A stretch of DNA of 64,000 nt. Source: Vibrio sp. HDW18 (GTDB lineage: Bacteria > Pseudomonadota > Gammaproteobacteria > Enterobacterales > Vibrionaceae). The position numbers and the translations under genes were made by a program. The DNA is taken from assembly GCF_011306175.1 (NCBI RefSeq), contig NZ_CP049913.1, positions 2,294,001 through 2,358,000 of the forward strand, written 5' to 3'. Positions 37,230 through 47,782 of the stretch are shown here, one piece after another (position 1 is the first letter of the stretch; each line of letters starts with the position of its first letter). The notes below the pieces were generated by a model. That model saw only the letters and a program-made list of their open reading frames with translations. It was not told the origin of the DNA and did no database searches.

Positions 37230-38957
37230 ATGATAGAAAAAATCGGCGCTAAGGTGTTGCCGCATTTGGGATGGGCTGCTTGTTTGTTGCTTCTAGCAAC
37301 CCAAGTCTGGGCCAATAACCCACCTGAAGTGGGATCTTTTGCTGAGGCAGATAATGTGGTTGTGGAAACGCCTATTTCTGAACTCGAGCACGACATTGAT
37401 CAGACTAAGCGTTATATCAATGAACTTTCGGTAACGCTCAACCAAGCGACCGGTGATGTGCGTGATGCATTACAACTGCAAATGTTTCAGAAAAATGCTG
37501 AGCTAAGAAAGAGTTTGGCTAAAGCCGTGGCCGAACAAAAGGTAGCCAAACCGAAGCTGATTGAGTTGGTCAATACCCAGCAGAGCTATACTGAAGAGGC
37601 GACACGCTATATTTCAAAACGGCTTAATTCGCTAACCAGTAATTTTGATAAGGCGTCACATGAAGAAAAACTGTCTTACATTGCGACCTATCGTGATTTA
37701 CACCAATACCTTGATACGACCTACCATTCCAGTTTGGAAAATATGAATTGGTTAAGTCAATTAGGTATGAATACTCGCGAGATTACAGAGACGTTAACAG
37801 AGCGAGTTAATCAGCGTTTACGCTTGCAATCCGCCTCGTTGGAGTACCTAAACCAGCAAATTAGCGTGATTGATAGCCAGATTAAATCCAGTCCTGAATC
37901 GGAAAAAGCCAACTTACAATTGACGCTGCTCTTTACTCAGCAAAGGTTAGATATTGTTACTAAAAGCTTGCGCTCAGTCGTCGAGATTGCCGATAGCCTA
38001 GCAATGGAAACCGCCGATTATAAGCGGCAAATTTTTCAAGTGACAGGCAGTATTACTCAAGATGTATTGAATACTCAGGTAGTGGTGTCTATCGTTCGTC
38101 ATTGGTGGAATGCCGGGCTAAATTGGCTAACCAGTGATGCGGTACAGCATCTGTTTCAATTAGTGATCTTCTTATTAATTGTTTTGGTCGCCAAAGGGGC
38201 TGCGCAAATCACACGTAGCATTGTACGTTTTGTGGTTAGTTCGAAAAATATCCATTTCTCCCATCTTATGCAGGACTTTTTTGTTTCGATGTCTGGCAAA
38301 GCGGTTTGGGTGATTGGCATCCTGGTTGGGCTATCGCAGTTGGGTTTAAACCTTACGCCAGTATTAACTGGTTTTGGGATTGCTGGGGTCATTATGGGTT
38401 TTGCTTTGCAAGATACCTTATCCAACTTTGCTGCGGGCATGATGTTATTGATCTACCGTCCGTTTGATGTGGGGGATTTTGTTAATGCGGGTGGAGTTGA
38501 CGGTAAAGTGAGTCACATGAGTTTAGTCAATACCACGATCCGAACTTTTGATAACCAGATCATCATAGTGCCGAACAGCAAAATTTGGGGTAATGTAATT
38601 AAAAATGTCACTCATGAAAAAATTCGCCGAGTAGATATGGTGTTTGGGATCGGCTATAGCGACGATTTGCTCAAAGCGGAAGCTGTGCTCACCGATATTG
38701 TTAAATCACACCCTGCGGTTTTACGTTCTCCAGAACCGAATATCAAGGTGCATACGCTCAACACATCTTCAATTGATTTTATTGTGCGCCCTTGGGTAAA
38801 AACCGAAGACTATTGGGATGTTTACTGGGATGTGACTAAGCAAGTCAAATTGCGCTTTGATCAAGAAGGTATTTCGATTCCGTTTCCACAACAAGATGTG
38901 CATTTGCATCTGATTGATCAGCCCTCTGTGGTGCTGGCGAACCGGCCAACGGTTTAA
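37230..38957 (+). CDS. MscS-family mechanosensitive channel with long periplasmic domain
   Basis: The 575-residue protein has a signal peptide (cut near WANN). A periplasmic coiled coil (about residues 45-270) precedes four membrane helices and the MscS pore helix with GFALQDTLSNFAAGMMLLIYRPFDVGDFV. A beta domain and the alpha-beta end follow. It protects against osmotic down-shock by opening under membrane tension. It is larger than E. coli MscS (286 residues) and closer to mid-size YnaI/YbdG-like or Vibrio types. AGAGGAAAG precedes the ATG. Confidence 0.9.
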   Translation: MIEKIGAKVLPHLGWAACLLLLATQVWANNPPEVGSFAEADNVVVETPISELEHDIDQTKRYINELSVTLNQATGDVRDALQLQMFQKNAELRKSLAKAVAEQKVAKPKLIELVNTQQSYTEEATRYISKRLNSLTSNFDKASHEEKLSYIATYRDLHQYLDTTYHSSLENMNWLSQLGMNTREITETLTERVNQRLRLQSASLEYLNQQISVIDSQIKSSPESEKANLQLTLLFTQQRLDIVTKSLRSVVEIADSLAMETADYKRQIFQVTGSITQDVLNTQVVVSIVRHWWNAGLNWLTSDAVQHLFQLVIFLLIVLVAKGAAQITRSIVRFVVSSKNIHFSHLMQDFFVSMSGKAVWVIGILVGLSQLGLNLTPVLTGFGIAGVIMGFALQDTLSNFAAGMMLLIYRPFDVGDFVNAGGVDGKVSHMSLVNTTIRTFDNQIIIVPNSKIWGNVIKNVTHEKIRRVDMVFGIGYSDDLLKAEAVLTDIVKSHPAVLRSPEPNIKVHTLNTSSIDFIVRPWVKTEDYWDVYWDVTKQVKLRFDQEGISIPFPQQDVHLHLIDQPSVVLANRPTV

Positions 38958-38968
38958 TCTGCAATAGA

Positions 38969-38998
38969 CCTAGCCGCCAATAACGGCTAGGTTTGCTG
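38969..38998 (+). terminator. Terminator after the MscS-type gene
   Basis: A nine-pair stem ACCTAGCCG / CGGCTAGGT with a 7-base loop is followed by TTGCTG. It lies 12 bases after the stop codon, between convergent genes. Confidence 0.7.
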
Positions 38999-39038
38999 AC
39001 CGTATAATGATGCGTTTAATGTGCACATCACTTTAGGA

Positions 39039-39863
39039 TTAAAAACGTCGATCGAGAGAAAAAAACAGGCTTTGGCGATCACCAAAGCCAAACTCTCCGA
39101 GTAGATACCAACTGTCATTGATTTGATACTGGATGCCAATAAGGGGATTCCACTGGGTTTGCAGACGCTGCTTGACTTCAAAGCCGGCATCTTTGGGGAG
39201 CAATCCGGTCAGTTGGCTAGGCAAGCCGAGATCGGCCAGTGAGCCATGGAGTGTTTGCTCTACATCTTGATACATAGCGCCAGCCCAAATCCGGAGCGGT
39301 TGCCCATGCTGATTAAAATCGTAGCCAATGCGCGGTGATATCACTAGCGCATCAATACTGCCATCAATCACGGTCAAGCGGCTTTGGGTCAAGCTAGCGT
39401 CGACTAACGCAAACCAGTTCTGATAGCCACCAACCAGCACCACACCAAATCCGGTGGTGTAACCATCAAGCTCCAAACGAAAGTCTTTGATCGGGATCGG
39501 TAATGAGCCCAAATTGAGGGTGACATCGGTGGTCGAGTAGCCATCTAACTTACCGACTAAGCCATACAAATTGAGAAAGGGAAACAGCCACACATCGGCA
39601 CGTAAGGTCAGTACATCGGTATATTGGCGGCCAGGTTCTGCGTTCAATGTCAGCGGTAAACCTGCGAGCCCTTGGATAGCAATGGAATCTACATTGATCC
39701 CTTGTTCCATGGTCATATAGCTTAGGCTAAAACCGATGGGTTTGGGTAATTCATAGCCCAACGCTTGTGCTTGTTCTTTCCAAATCGGTAATGAAAATGC
39801 CTCGGCACTGACACGGCTAGAGAGGGCAACTAAGGTGAGTGTCAGCAGTGTTATTAATTTCAT
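39039..39863 (-). CDS. Outer-membrane beta-barrel protein, unknown role
   Basis: This 274-residue protein has a signal peptide (cut near VSAEA). Alternating hydrophobic/polar strands follow, such as VLTLRADVWLFPFLNLYGLVG and FGVVLVGGYQNWFALVDASL, and it ends in the aromatic RRF expected for barrel assembly. I recognise no specific family beyond a general lipid/OmpW-size barrel. It is a single gene. The gap to fadE (about 600 bp) holds only a strong terminator-like hairpin at 40078. Confidence 0.7.
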   Translation of the reverse strand: MKLITLLTLTLVALSSRVSAEAFSLPIWKEQAQALGYELPKPIGFSLSYMTMEQGINVDSIAIQGLAGLPLTLNAEPGRQYTDVLTLRADVWLFPFLNLYGLVGKLDGYSTTDVTLNLGSLPIPIKDFRLELDGYTTGFGVVLVGGYQNWFALVDASLTQSRLTVIDGSIDALVISPRIGYDFNQHGQPLRIWAGAMYQDVEQTLHGSLADLGLPSQLTGLLPKDAGFEVKQRLQTQWNPLIGIQYQINDSWYLLGEFGFGDRQSLFFSLDRRF

Positions 39864-40077
39864 GCAATTGGCTCAACGGTATTATCCCCCTACTGACAAC
39901 GCCAAATAGTTTGGGGATCCCAGCAAAATGTGTGGGAGAAATGAACAAGTATTACCTAATTAACAGGCAGATAACCATGGTTTCCGATCCGTGAAGGCCA
40001 TTGGGGGCGGATGATACTCTGAGATTTACTGCAAAGTAAATCGATAAGCGGGTCGTTAAGGTACGGCTTTGCCACAT

Positions 40078-40111
40078 AAAAAAACGCCCAAAACAAACAG
40101 GTTTTGGGCGT
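40078..40111 (-). terminator. Strong orphan terminator in the fadE upstream gap
   Basis: ACGCCCAAAAC (40084-40094) pairs perfectly with GTTTTGGGCGT (40101-40111), followed on the - strand by seven Us. No leftward gene ends here, which suggests a leftward small RNA starting somewhere in 40112-40450. Confidence 0.75.
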
Positions 40112-40465
40112 ACACAAGTATAGGAGTTAATAAAAAGGAAAAAGCAGCGTAATGGGTGACAGTCAGTCGAGATACAAGTTTGACGGCCAGTAAAACTCTC
40201 AAAGCTCTGTCAATCACCTTTATTCAGACTGGGGGTTTGCTAAAGAGTTCCGAGTGTTTGCAAAAAAAGAGAAATTTTTTTTGCGGCTGAGCTCAAGCTT
40301 AATTTGCGTTTATGCCGAACAATCCTAACCTTGTGATTAAACGATAGATCCCATTCTTGGTTGTCAGAGTTGCCGTACGCTAAGTCGTCAACAATAATCA
40401 AGTACAACCAGGTGCGATTAATCACCCACCATAACAATATCACTGGTGAACAAAAGGATCTGAAG

Positions 40466-42721
40466 ATGAGTTCTCTACGCAGAAAATGGATTAGTGACCC
40501 CGTTTTTAAACTTTTTAAACAACTGTTGCCTCCGCTGTCTCCCACAGAGAAAGAAGCGATGGAAGCGGGCAGTGTATGGTGGGATGGCGAGTTGTTTTCT
40601 GGTAAGCCCGATTTTACTAAGCTACATCATTATCCTAAGCCCACCTTGTCTAGCGCAGAACAAGCTTTCATTAACCGAGAGTTGGAAACCCTGCTTGGGA
40701 TGCTGGATGATTATCAAATCGTCAAACAAGATCGTGATTTACCCCAAGAGGTATGGGATTACCTACGCCAACAGCGATTTTTTTCTTTGAATATATCCAA
40801 ACAGTATGGTGGACGCCAGTTCTCGGCACTGGCTAACTCGAGCATCGTCGCACGGATTGCGACTCGCAGTGTCAGTGCCGCTGTGACGGTTATGGTGCCC
40901 AATTCATTGGGTCCTGCAGAACTGTTGTCCCACTATGGTACTCAAGCGCAAAAGGATTACTGGTTGCCGCGTTTAGCCGATGGTCGTGATATTCCTTGCT
41001 TCGCCCTGACTGGCCCAGAAGCGGGATCGGACGCGGGCAGCATTCCCGATCAAGGAGTGGTCTGTTATGGCGAGCATGAAGGTCAACAAGTGCTTGGGAT
41101 CCGTCTGAGCTGGAATAAACGCTACATTACGTTAGCACCGGTCGCCACGGTGCTCGGACTCGCCTTTAAACTGTATGATCCAGACCATTTACTCGGCACG
41201 CAATCCGAGATTGGCATCAGTTGTGCACTGATCCCTGCGACTCATCCCGGCGTTGAAATGGGCGAGCGTCATGATCCACTGGGCTTAGCTTTTATGAATG
41301 GACCTACGCGCGGTCATGACGTATTTATCCCGATCGATTGGCTAATCGGTGGCGCTGAATACGCGGGTAAAGGCTGGCGAATGTTGGTGGAATGCCTTTC
41401 GGCTGGGCGGGGGATTTCGCTACCAGCATTAGGTGCGGCGATTGGTCATTTGACGGCGCGCACTACGGGGGCTTATGGCTATGTTCGTCAGCAGTTTGGC
41501 ATGTCGATCGGTAAGTTTGAAGGCGTGGCCGAAGCGATGGGGCGTATTGGTGGCTTAACCTATTTGCTGGAAGCCACTCGCACGTTAACTACCACGGCAT
41601 TGGATTTAAAAGAAAAACCTGGGGTAATTACGGCGATTGCCAAATACCATATGACTGAAATTGGCCGCACGATTTTAAACGATGCAATGGATATTCATGC
41701 CGGACGCGCGATTCAAACTGGGCCGATGAACTACCTTGCAACCCATTATTTAGGCGTGCCAGTAGCCATTACCGTGGAAGGGGCGAATATTTTAACCCGT
41801 AATCTGATGATTTTTGGGCAAGGTGCGACCCGTTGTCACCCTTATGTGCTTAAGGAGATGGCGGCAGAAGCTAACCCAGATCAGCCACAAGGGGCACAGC
41901 AGTTTGATCAACTGCTGTTTAAACATATTGCTCATGCGACCAAAAATAGTTTTGGGGCATTATTTGCCGCTTTAACCGGTTCGCGTTTTATTCACGTTGA
42001 GATGAGTGGTGCCACCCAGGATTACTATCGACAGATGACTCGTTTAAGCCGCGCACTCGCGGTGAGTGCTGACATGGCAATGTTAACATTAGGCGGAGGG
42101 CTAAAGCGTAAAGAGCTTATTTCAGCCCGTTTTGGTGATGCGTTAAGTTATCTGTATATGGGATCTGCGGTACTGAAAAAATATGAAGATGAAGGTCGTC
42201 ATCAAGCGGATCTCGATTATGTGCATTATGCGATGCACTACTGTTTATACCACGCAGCCAAAGCGCTCAATCAAGCCTATCGCAATTATCCTATTTCAGG
42301 GATTGGCTTATTGCTCAAAGGGCTACTGTTCCCGCTTGGCAATCACTTTGCGCTACCGAGTGACGAATTAGCGTTGAAGATTGCCGAAAGCTTAATGACG
42401 CCGGGAGCGCATCGTGATCGCCTCACGCAACTTTGTTATATCGGTAAAGGCGAAAATGACAACATTGGATTGATTGAAAGTGCGTTTTTGGCCATGTACA
42501 ACATTAAAGGCTTAGAACGTAAGCTACAACACGCGGTGAAACAGGGCAAAGTTGATCGTAAGGGGAAATTGGTCGATCGCTTAGCGCAAGCGCAACAAGC
42601 GGCAATCTTAACGGCTGATGAAGTGGCGTCGATTGTCGCTGCCGAAAAATTACGCAGCCGTGCGATTCAGGTTGACCATTTCAGCCATGATTTTTCGCAA
42701 GTGCATACCCGCCAAAGTTAA
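40466..42721 (+). CDS. fadE: Acyl-CoA dehydrogenase of beta-oxidation
   Basis: FadE makes 2-enoyl-CoA from acyl-CoA in fatty acid breakdown. The 751-residue protein has the dehydrogenase N-terminal domain, the FAD/substrate strand motif LTGPEAGSDAGSIPD, a helical domain with VEGANILTRNLMIFGQGA, and the C-terminal DUF1974 part typical of bacterial FadE. The ATG at 40466 has AAGGA eight bases upstream; a longer frame to 40361 is not supported. It lacks the hydrophobic N-terminal segment of E. coli FadE (814 residues). FabV, which acts in fatty acid synthesis, lies 213 bp downstream. Confidence 0.93.
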   Translation: MSSLRRKWISDPVFKLFKQLLPPLSPTEKEAMEAGSVWWDGELFSGKPDFTKLHHYPKPTLSSAEQAFINRELETLLGMLDDYQIVKQDRDLPQEVWDYLRQQRFFSLNISKQYGGRQFSALANSSIVARIATRSVSAAVTVMVPNSLGPAELLSHYGTQAQKDYWLPRLADGRDIPCFALTGPEAGSDAGSIPDQGVVCYGEHEGQQVLGIRLSWNKRYITLAPVATVLGLAFKLYDPDHLLGTQSEIGISCALIPATHPGVEMGERHDPLGLAFMNGPTRGHDVFIPIDWLIGGAEYAGKGWRMLVECLSAGRGISLPALGAAIGHLTARTTGAYGYVRQQFGMSIGKFEGVAEAMGRIGGLTYLLEATRTLTTTALDLKEKPGVITAIAKYHMTEIGRTILNDAMDIHAGRAIQTGPMNYLATHYLGVPVAITVEGANILTRNLMIFGQGATRCHPYVLKEMAAEANPDQPQGAQQFDQLLFKHIAHATKNSFGALFAALTGSRFIHVEMSGATQDYYRQMTRLSRALAVSADMAMLTLGGGLKRKELISARFGDALSYLYMGSAVLKKYEDEGRHQADLDYVHYAMHYCLYHAAKALNQAYRNYPISGIGLLLKGLLFPLGNHFALPSDELALKIAESLMTPGAHRDRLTQLCYIGKGENDNIGLIESAFLAMYNIKGLERKLQHAVKQGKVDRKGKLVDRLAQAQQAAILTADEVASIVAAEKLRSRAIQVDHFSHDFSQVHTRQS

Positions 42722-42759
42722 GTTCAACCGTGTGAATTCTGAAAATCATAATGTATTTA

Positions 42760-42790
42760 GGGCTTCTGTACAGAAGCCCGCATTATTTTT
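42760..42790 (+). terminator. Terminator after fadE
   Basis: A perfect ten-pair palindrome (GGGCTTCTGT / ACAGAAGCCC, 42760-42779) is followed by GCATTATTTTT. Confidence 0.8.
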
Positions 42791-42934
42791 AACAGTGAAT
42801 GGAGTGAGATTAATCGAAAATTTGCGCTATTGAGTGCTCCAACCACTGACCATTTTCGGCGAAATGAAGAGAAATTAGATGCGATTTGTGTCTGAACCTT
42901 TTATCCTAACCACGATTTTTTAAGGAAGTTGAAT

Positions 42935-44137
42935 ATGATCATCAAACCTAAAATTCGTGGATTTATCTGTACAACAACCCATCCGGTCGGTTGTGAAGCG
43001 AACGTAAAACAACAAATTGCCTACACTCAAGCACAAGGCCCGATCACTAATGCACCGAAGCGCGTGTTAGTGGTGGGTTCATCAAGCGGCTATGGTCTCT
43101 CATCACGCATCGCAGCCGCATTTGCGGGTGGTGCGGCGACCATTGGGGTGTTTTTTGAAAAACCGGGTACTGACAAAAAACCAGGTACCGCGGGTTTCTA
43201 CAATGCTGCGGCATTTGACAAATTAGCCCATGAAGCCGGTCTGTACGCGAAAAGCCTCAACGGTGATGCTTTCTCGAACCAAGCCAAACAAAAAGCGATT
43301 GAGCTGATTAAACAAGATCTCGGTCAAATTGATTTGGTGGTTTACTCACTGGCTTCACCAGTACGTAAAATGCCAGAAAGTGGTGAATTAGTCCGTTCTG
43401 CACTGAAACCGATTGGTGAAACCTATACCTCGACGGCGGTTGATACCAATAAAGATGTGATCATCGAAGCGAGTGTGGAGCCTGCGACTGAGCAGGAGAT
43501 TGCCGATACCGTGACAGTGATGGGTGGTCAAGATTGGGAGCTGTGGATCCAAGCGTTAGATCAAGCCGGTGTGCTGGCTGAAGGCTGTAAAACTGTAGCT
43601 TACAGCTACATCGGTACCGAGTTGACTTGGCCAATCTATTGGGATGGTGCGCTTGGTCGTGCCAAGATGGATTTAGACCGCGCCGCGAGTGCCCTCAACC
43701 AACAGTTGGCAAGCAAAGGCGGTAGCGCCAATGTGGCCGTGCTGAAATCGGTGGTGACACAAGCCAGCTCAGCCATTCCAGTGATGCCACTGTATATTGC
43801 TATGGTGTTTAAGAAAATGCGTGAGCAGGGCGTACACGAAGGCTGCATAGAGCAGATCTATCGTATGTTTAGCCAACGTTTATACAAACCAGATGGCTCG
43901 GCCGCTGAAGTGGATGAGGACAATCGTCTGCGTTTGGATGATTGGGAATTGCGTGATGACATTCAACAGCATTGTCGTGAGTTGTGGCCACAAATTACCA
44001 CTGAAAACTTGCGTCAGTTGACCGATTACGACATGTACAAAGAAGAGTTCATCAAGCTATTTGGTTTTGGCATTGAAGGCATCGATTACGATGCAGATGT
44101 TAATCCAGAGGTTGAATTCGCGGTTATTGATCTCTGA
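42935..44137 (+). CDS. fabV: Trans-2-enoyl-CoA/ACP reductase FabV
   Basis: FabV reduces enoyl-ACP with NADH in the last step of fatty acid elongation and is naturally insensitive to triclosan. The 400-residue protein starts at ATG 42935 (AAGGAAG six bases upstream) with [20 protein letters not shown]. It has the GSSSGYGL cofactor loop and the FabV-specific active site Tyr-x8-Lys in [10 protein letters not shown] near residue 235-244. V. cholerae FabV is the founding member. A terminator follows at 44196. Confidence 0.97.
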   Translation: MIIKPKIRGFICTTTHPVGCEANVKQQIAYTQAQGPITNAPKRVLVVGSSSGYGLSSRIAAAFAGGAATIGVFFEKPGTDKKPGTAGFYNAAAFDKLAHEAGLYAKSLNGDAFSNQAKQKAIELIKQDLGQIDLVVYSLASPVRKMPESGELVRSALKPIGETYTSTAVDTNKDVIIEASVEPATEQEIADTVTVMGGQDWELWIQALDQAGVLAEGCKTVAYSYIGTELTWPIYWDGALGRAKMDLDRAASALNQQLASKGGSANVAVLKSVVTQASSAIPVMPLYIAMVFKKMREQGVHEGCIEQIYRMFSQRLYKPDGSAAEVDEDNRLRLDDWELRDDIQQHCRELWPQITTENLRQLTDYDMYKEEFIKLFGFGIEGIDYDADVNPEVEFAVIDL

Positions 44138-44195
44138 TCAAACGCTGTTTACTGCAAACCGTGTTTACTGCAAGTCCTGTTTACTGATAGTCATA

Positions 44196-44218
44196 AAGGC
44201 GCGTTTTGCGCCTTTTTT
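44196..44218 (+). terminator. Terminator after fabV
   Basis: AAGGCGC / GCGCCTT with a five-base loop is followed by six Ts in all, 58 bases after the stop. Confidence 0.85.
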
Positions 44219-44311
44219 CGTAATCAACCGGATTGTTGAAGCGGGGTGAATCTGTTCAGTCAGAGTCGTCCAATAGGCTCAATTAATAATCCGTCGGTAG
44301 TTTCTCGCCAC

Positions 44312-44346
44312 AACAAAAAGCGGAGCTTAAGCTCCGCTTTTTGTTG
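44312..44346 (-). terminator. Terminator after infA
   Basis: A twelve-pair stem (AAAAAGCGGAGC / GCTCCGCTTTTT) with a TTAA loop is bordered by A and T runs and can act both ways. It lies about 20 bases after the infA stop. Confidence 0.85.
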
Positions 44347-44363
44347 CGTTCGGAAATCAGTGA

Positions 44364-44582
<219 letters not shown>

Positions 44583-44665
44583 TTAATCCTCTTTAGAAAT
44601 TTGGCGATCTTTAACGGCGCAGGATTCTGCCATTAAACGTTCAATATGGGAAGTTTCGGCGTATT

Positions 44666-45367
44666 CTACCCTTGCCAACGTTGATTTACTAGCCTTTGAT
44701 GCGGATTGAAACGGACTTTGTAGTTCATAGCCGGGCATTCATCGATTTGATATCCCAAATAAAGCCACTGTTTTCCGGTCTGTTGGCAATAACTCAACTG
44801 ACAAACCACAGCTAAGGTGCCCAAAGAAAGCGGTACTTCTGGGTCATAGAAAGTGTAAAAGGCACTGGCGCTGTTGGGCAGCAGATCGGTTACCGCAATC
44901 GCCACCAACTTTTGGGCGGCGTAGAGATGCAAATATTGCGTATTGAGCCAGGTTGCCCCCGCAAACTGGGCAAATTCGTCTTTATTGGGTGGATACATTG
45001 AACCGTGGCGATGACGAGCGCAAATGTAGCGCTGGTAAAGATCATACCAATTTGGATCCAATTCCGGTTTCAGTTGCCAGTGCAAGGTTTGATTAAGCTG
45101 TTTAAGCAAGCGGCGTTGACTTGAACTTGGCACAAAATCGGCTACCGCCACCCGCAGTGCTTGACAAGCGTGGCACTGATCGCAATGTGGTTTATAAATG
45201 GTCTCACCACTGCGCCGAAAGCCATTAGCCAGTAAAATTTGATAATTCTTAGCCGATTGCATTGAGGGATCGATAGCTACGGCAACCCGTTCCATTTGAT
45301 CTTTCAAATAGCTACAAGGATGGTTATTGGTTAAGCCAATCCGAATGGATTGCCGCTCGAAGCTCAT
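44666..45367 (-). CDS. bpt: Aspartate/glutamate leucyltransferase
   Basis: The 233-residue enzyme adds leucine to proteins with N-terminal Asp or Glu and so marks them for ClpAP. The ATE N-terminal domain shows CSYLKDQ and a cysteine cluster HCDQCHACQ (about residues 60-70); the GNAT-like C-terminal part includes FYTFYDPEVPLSLGTLAV and YLGYQIDECPAMNYK. It follows aat by three bases, so the two N-degron transferases are made together. Confidence 0.95.
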   Translation of the reverse strand: MSFERQSIRIGLTNNHPCSYLKDQMERVAVAIDPSMQSAKNYQILLANGFRRSGETIYKPHCDQCHACQALRVAVADFVPSSSQRRLLKQLNQTLHWQLKPELDPNWYDLYQRYICARHRHGSMYPPNKDEFAQFAGATWLNTQYLHLYAAQKLVAIAVTDLLPNSASAFYTFYDPEVPLSLGTLAVVCQLSYCQQTGKQWLYLGYQIDECPAMNYKVRFNPHQRLVNQRWQG

Positions 45368-45370
45368 CGA

Positions 45371-46102
45371 TTAATCCTTAACCGTACTCGGTAAGATGGG
45401 CGAGGTGAGCCACTGTGGGGTAAAGCAACCTGCGCAGAGCGGCTGGTCTCTAACCGCAAGTAATGTCTGAATAAACTGGTCACGGGTGAGGGTCGTCGCT
45501 CCTAGCGATTGCAAATGTGGATTCATCACTTGGCAATCAATCAGTTGTCCTTGGTGGCGTGAGAAATGGTCGCAAAAATACCACAGTGCAATTTTGGAAG
45601 CATTGTTTGCGAGGCTAAACATCGATTCGCCACAAAACAGTTGCCCAACGGCAATTCCATACAATCCGCCGACTAATTGCTCACCTTGCCACACTTCAAC
45701 CGAGTGGCAGTGACCTTGCTGTGCCAGCTCAGTATAAGCGGCACGCATCTGTGCATTCAGCCAGCGCTGATCGGCCGGACGAGTTAACGCGCATTGTTCG
45801 ATCACTTGCGGCGTAGCTTGGTTGAGGCTGACTCGATATTGCCACTGGCGTTGATACTTCTGCACACTTTTGGCTGGACGAAACTGGCTAGGGTTAAATA
45901 CCGCTCGTGGTGCAGGGCTCCACCATAAAATAGGATCTTCAGGGCCATACCAAGGAAAAATACCATTATGATAGGCGGCTAAAATTCGCTGCGGATTGAG
46001 ATCTCCGCCAAACGCCAGCAGTCCGTTAGGATCTTCTAAAGCATCAAATGGAGACGGAAACCTCCAATCGTCCACGCCTAATTCAGCGAGATAAATAGCC
46101 AT
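45371..46102 (-). CDS. aat: Leucyl/phenylalanyl-tRNA--protein transferase
   Basis: The 243-residue enzyme adds Leu or Phe to proteins with N-terminal Lys or Arg. Clear family blocks are FPSPFDALEDPNGLLAFGGD, FPWYGPEDPILWWSPAPR, and the later GGLYGIAVGQLFCGESMFS and QVMNPHLQSLGA. It is paired with bpt in the N-degron pathway. It starts divergently from aroA, 336 bp away. Confidence 0.97.
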   Translation of the reverse strand: MAIYLAELGVDDWRFPSPFDALEDPNGLLAFGGDLNPQRILAAYHNGIFPWYGPEDPILWWSPAPRAVFNPSQFRPAKSVQKYQRQWQYRVSLNQATPQVIEQCALTRPADQRWLNAQMRAAYTELAQQGHCHSVEVWQGEQLVGGLYGIAVGQLFCGESMFSLANNASKIALWYFCDHFSRHQGQLIDCQVMNPHLQSLGATTLTRDQFIQTLLAVRDQPLCAGCFTPQWLTSPILPSTVKD

Positions 46103-46370
46103 TGTGTGGGTTTACCTTAGCAGTGCTGGCAATAAATTGGCTCCACCAGTGGTTTAGAGCCAATCCGTAATGTGAAAATTTGAGTTTACAATCAGTAGAT
46201 CTTAATGATTTTTAAGGTATTTGCCAATCTGCTGACTTGGTCACCGTCCCGGAACAGTATCTTATGCATAAAGAGAAATAAATATTCATACTGGATCAGA
46301 TTAAGGCTAGCGCGGGCGCGGGAATTTGGTTAGTCTGCGGAGACGAAAAATTTTCGCGGCAACCCATAGC

Positions 46371-46415
46371 TACAGGACTTTCCGTTACAGGATTATCAGC
46401 TACAGGACTTTCAGC
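46371..46415 (+). repeat. Three tandem 15-bp repeats in the aroA leader
   Basis: The units are TACAGGACTTTCCGT, TACAGGATTATCAGC and TACAGGACTTTCAGC. They run directly up to the aroA ribosome site (AAGGAAA at 46421). The rest of the 336-bp gap between aat and aroA shows nothing else beyond promoter-like sequence. Confidence 0.85.
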
Positions 46416-46438
46416 GACGCAAGGAAACACAACATCTA

Positions 46439-47725
46439 ATGGAAAGCTTGACTCTACAACCGATACCTCTCATCTCTGGAGAAGTGAATCTTCCCGGCTC
46501 GAAAAGCGTGTCAAATCGCGCGCTATTACTGGCGGCATTAGCCTCTGGCACCACCCGTTTGACCAATTTGCTCGATAGCGATGATATTCGCCATATGCTT
46601 AATGCATTGACTCAACTAGGGGTGAATTATCGTCTTTCTGCTGATAAAACCACTTGTGAAGTACAAGGTTTGGGTCAAGCCTTTACTTGCGCTCAGCCAT
46701 TAGAGCTGTTTCTAGGCAATGCAGGTACTGCGATGCGTCCTTTGGCTGCGGCGCTCTGTTTGGGACAAGGTCAATTTGTATTGACTGGTGAGCCTCGCAT
46801 GAAGGAGCGTCCGATTGGCCATTTGGTGGATGCGCTGCGTCAGGCTGGAGCACAAATTGAGTATCTGGAGCAGGAAAATTTCCCGCCACTGCGCATTCAG
46901 GGTACCGGTTTGCAAGCCGGTACGGTGTCGATCGATGGTTCCATCTCTAGCCAGTTTTTGACCGCATTTTTAATGGCCGCTCCGCTGGCGCAAGGCAAAG
47001 TCACCATCGACATTATGGGTGAGTTGGTGTCTAAGCCTTACATCGACATTACACTGCACATTATGGAGCAATTTGGGGTGCAGGTGATTAACCATGATTA
47101 CCAACAATTTGTGATCCCCGCTGGGCAATCTTATGTTGCGCCTGGTGACTTTTTAGTTGAGGGGGATGCCTCTTCCGCCTCTTATTTCCTGGCTGCGGCA
47201 GCCATCAAAGGTGGTGAAGTCAAGGTAACGGGGATTGGTAAAAACAGCATTCAGGGTGACATTCAATTTGCCGATGCGTTAGAGCAAATGGGCGCGCAGA
47301 TTGAGTGGGGCGAAGATTACGTGATGGCACGGCGCGGGCAGCTTAATGCGGTGGATCTCGACTTCAACCATATCCCGGATGCCGCGATGACGATTGCGAC
47401 CACCGCACTGTTTGCTAAAGGTACCACGGCGATCCGCAATGTGTATAACTGGCGAGTCAAAGAGACCGATCGTCTAGCGGCGATGGCGACTGAGCTGCGT
47501 AAAGTTGGCGCACAGGTTGAAGAAGGGGAAGATTTTATTGTGATCACGCCGCCGGCTAAGTTAACCCATGCGGCGATCGATACTTACGATGATCATCGAA
47601 TGGCGATGTGCTTTTCACTGCTCGCCTTGAGCGATACACCGGTCACGATTAATGACCCTAAATGCACCTCCAAAACCTTCCCAGATTATTTTGAAAAATT
47701 GGCGCAATTAAGTCACAAGAGCTAG
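46439..47725 (+). CDS. aroA: 5-enolpyruvylshikimate-3-phosphate synthase
   Basis: The 428-residue enzyme makes EPSP from shikimate-3-phosphate and PEP in the shikimate pathway. The class I motifs are [18 protein letters not shown] (residue 20 region), [39 protein letters not shown] and the C-terminal [11 protein letters not shown] and [13 protein letters not shown]. The alanine after GNAGT keeps the glyphosate-sensitive type. It is preceded by a tandem-repeat leader, and convergent yciN follows 57 bp after it. Confidence 0.97.
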   Translation: MESLTLQPIPLISGEVNLPGSKSVSNRALLLAALASGTTRLTNLLDSDDIRHMLNALTQLGVNYRLSADKTTCEVQGLGQAFTCAQPLELFLGNAGTAMRPLAAALCLGQGQFVLTGEPRMKERPIGHLVDALRQAGAQIEYLEQENFPPLRIQGTGLQAGTVSIDGSISSQFLTAFLMAAPLAQGKVTIDIMGELVSKPYIDITLHIMEQFGVQVINHDYQQFVIPAGQSYVAPGDFLVEGDASSASYFLAAAAIKGGEVKVTGIGKNSIQGDIQFADALEQMGAQIEWGEDYVMARRGQLNAVDLDFNHIPDAAMTIATTALFAKGTTAIRNVYNWRVKETDRLAAMATELRKVGAQVEEGEDFIVITPPAKLTHAAIDTYDDHRMAMCFSLLALSDTPVTINDPKCTSKTFPDYFEKLAQLSHKS

Positions 47726-47782
47726 CGTTGCACTGAACTCGATATCATCGATGATGATCAAAGTCTCATGACGAGGCTTTGA

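Noticed and set aside
40380..40465. A possible FadR operator upstream of fadE (ACTGGTG)
   Set aside because: Only a half-site is seen; the other half does not match.
40240..40545. A 101-codon leftward frame over the fadE start
   Set aside because: It overlaps the fadE ribosome site and first codons, and composition and sequence look non-coding; the orphan terminator is better explained by a small RNA.
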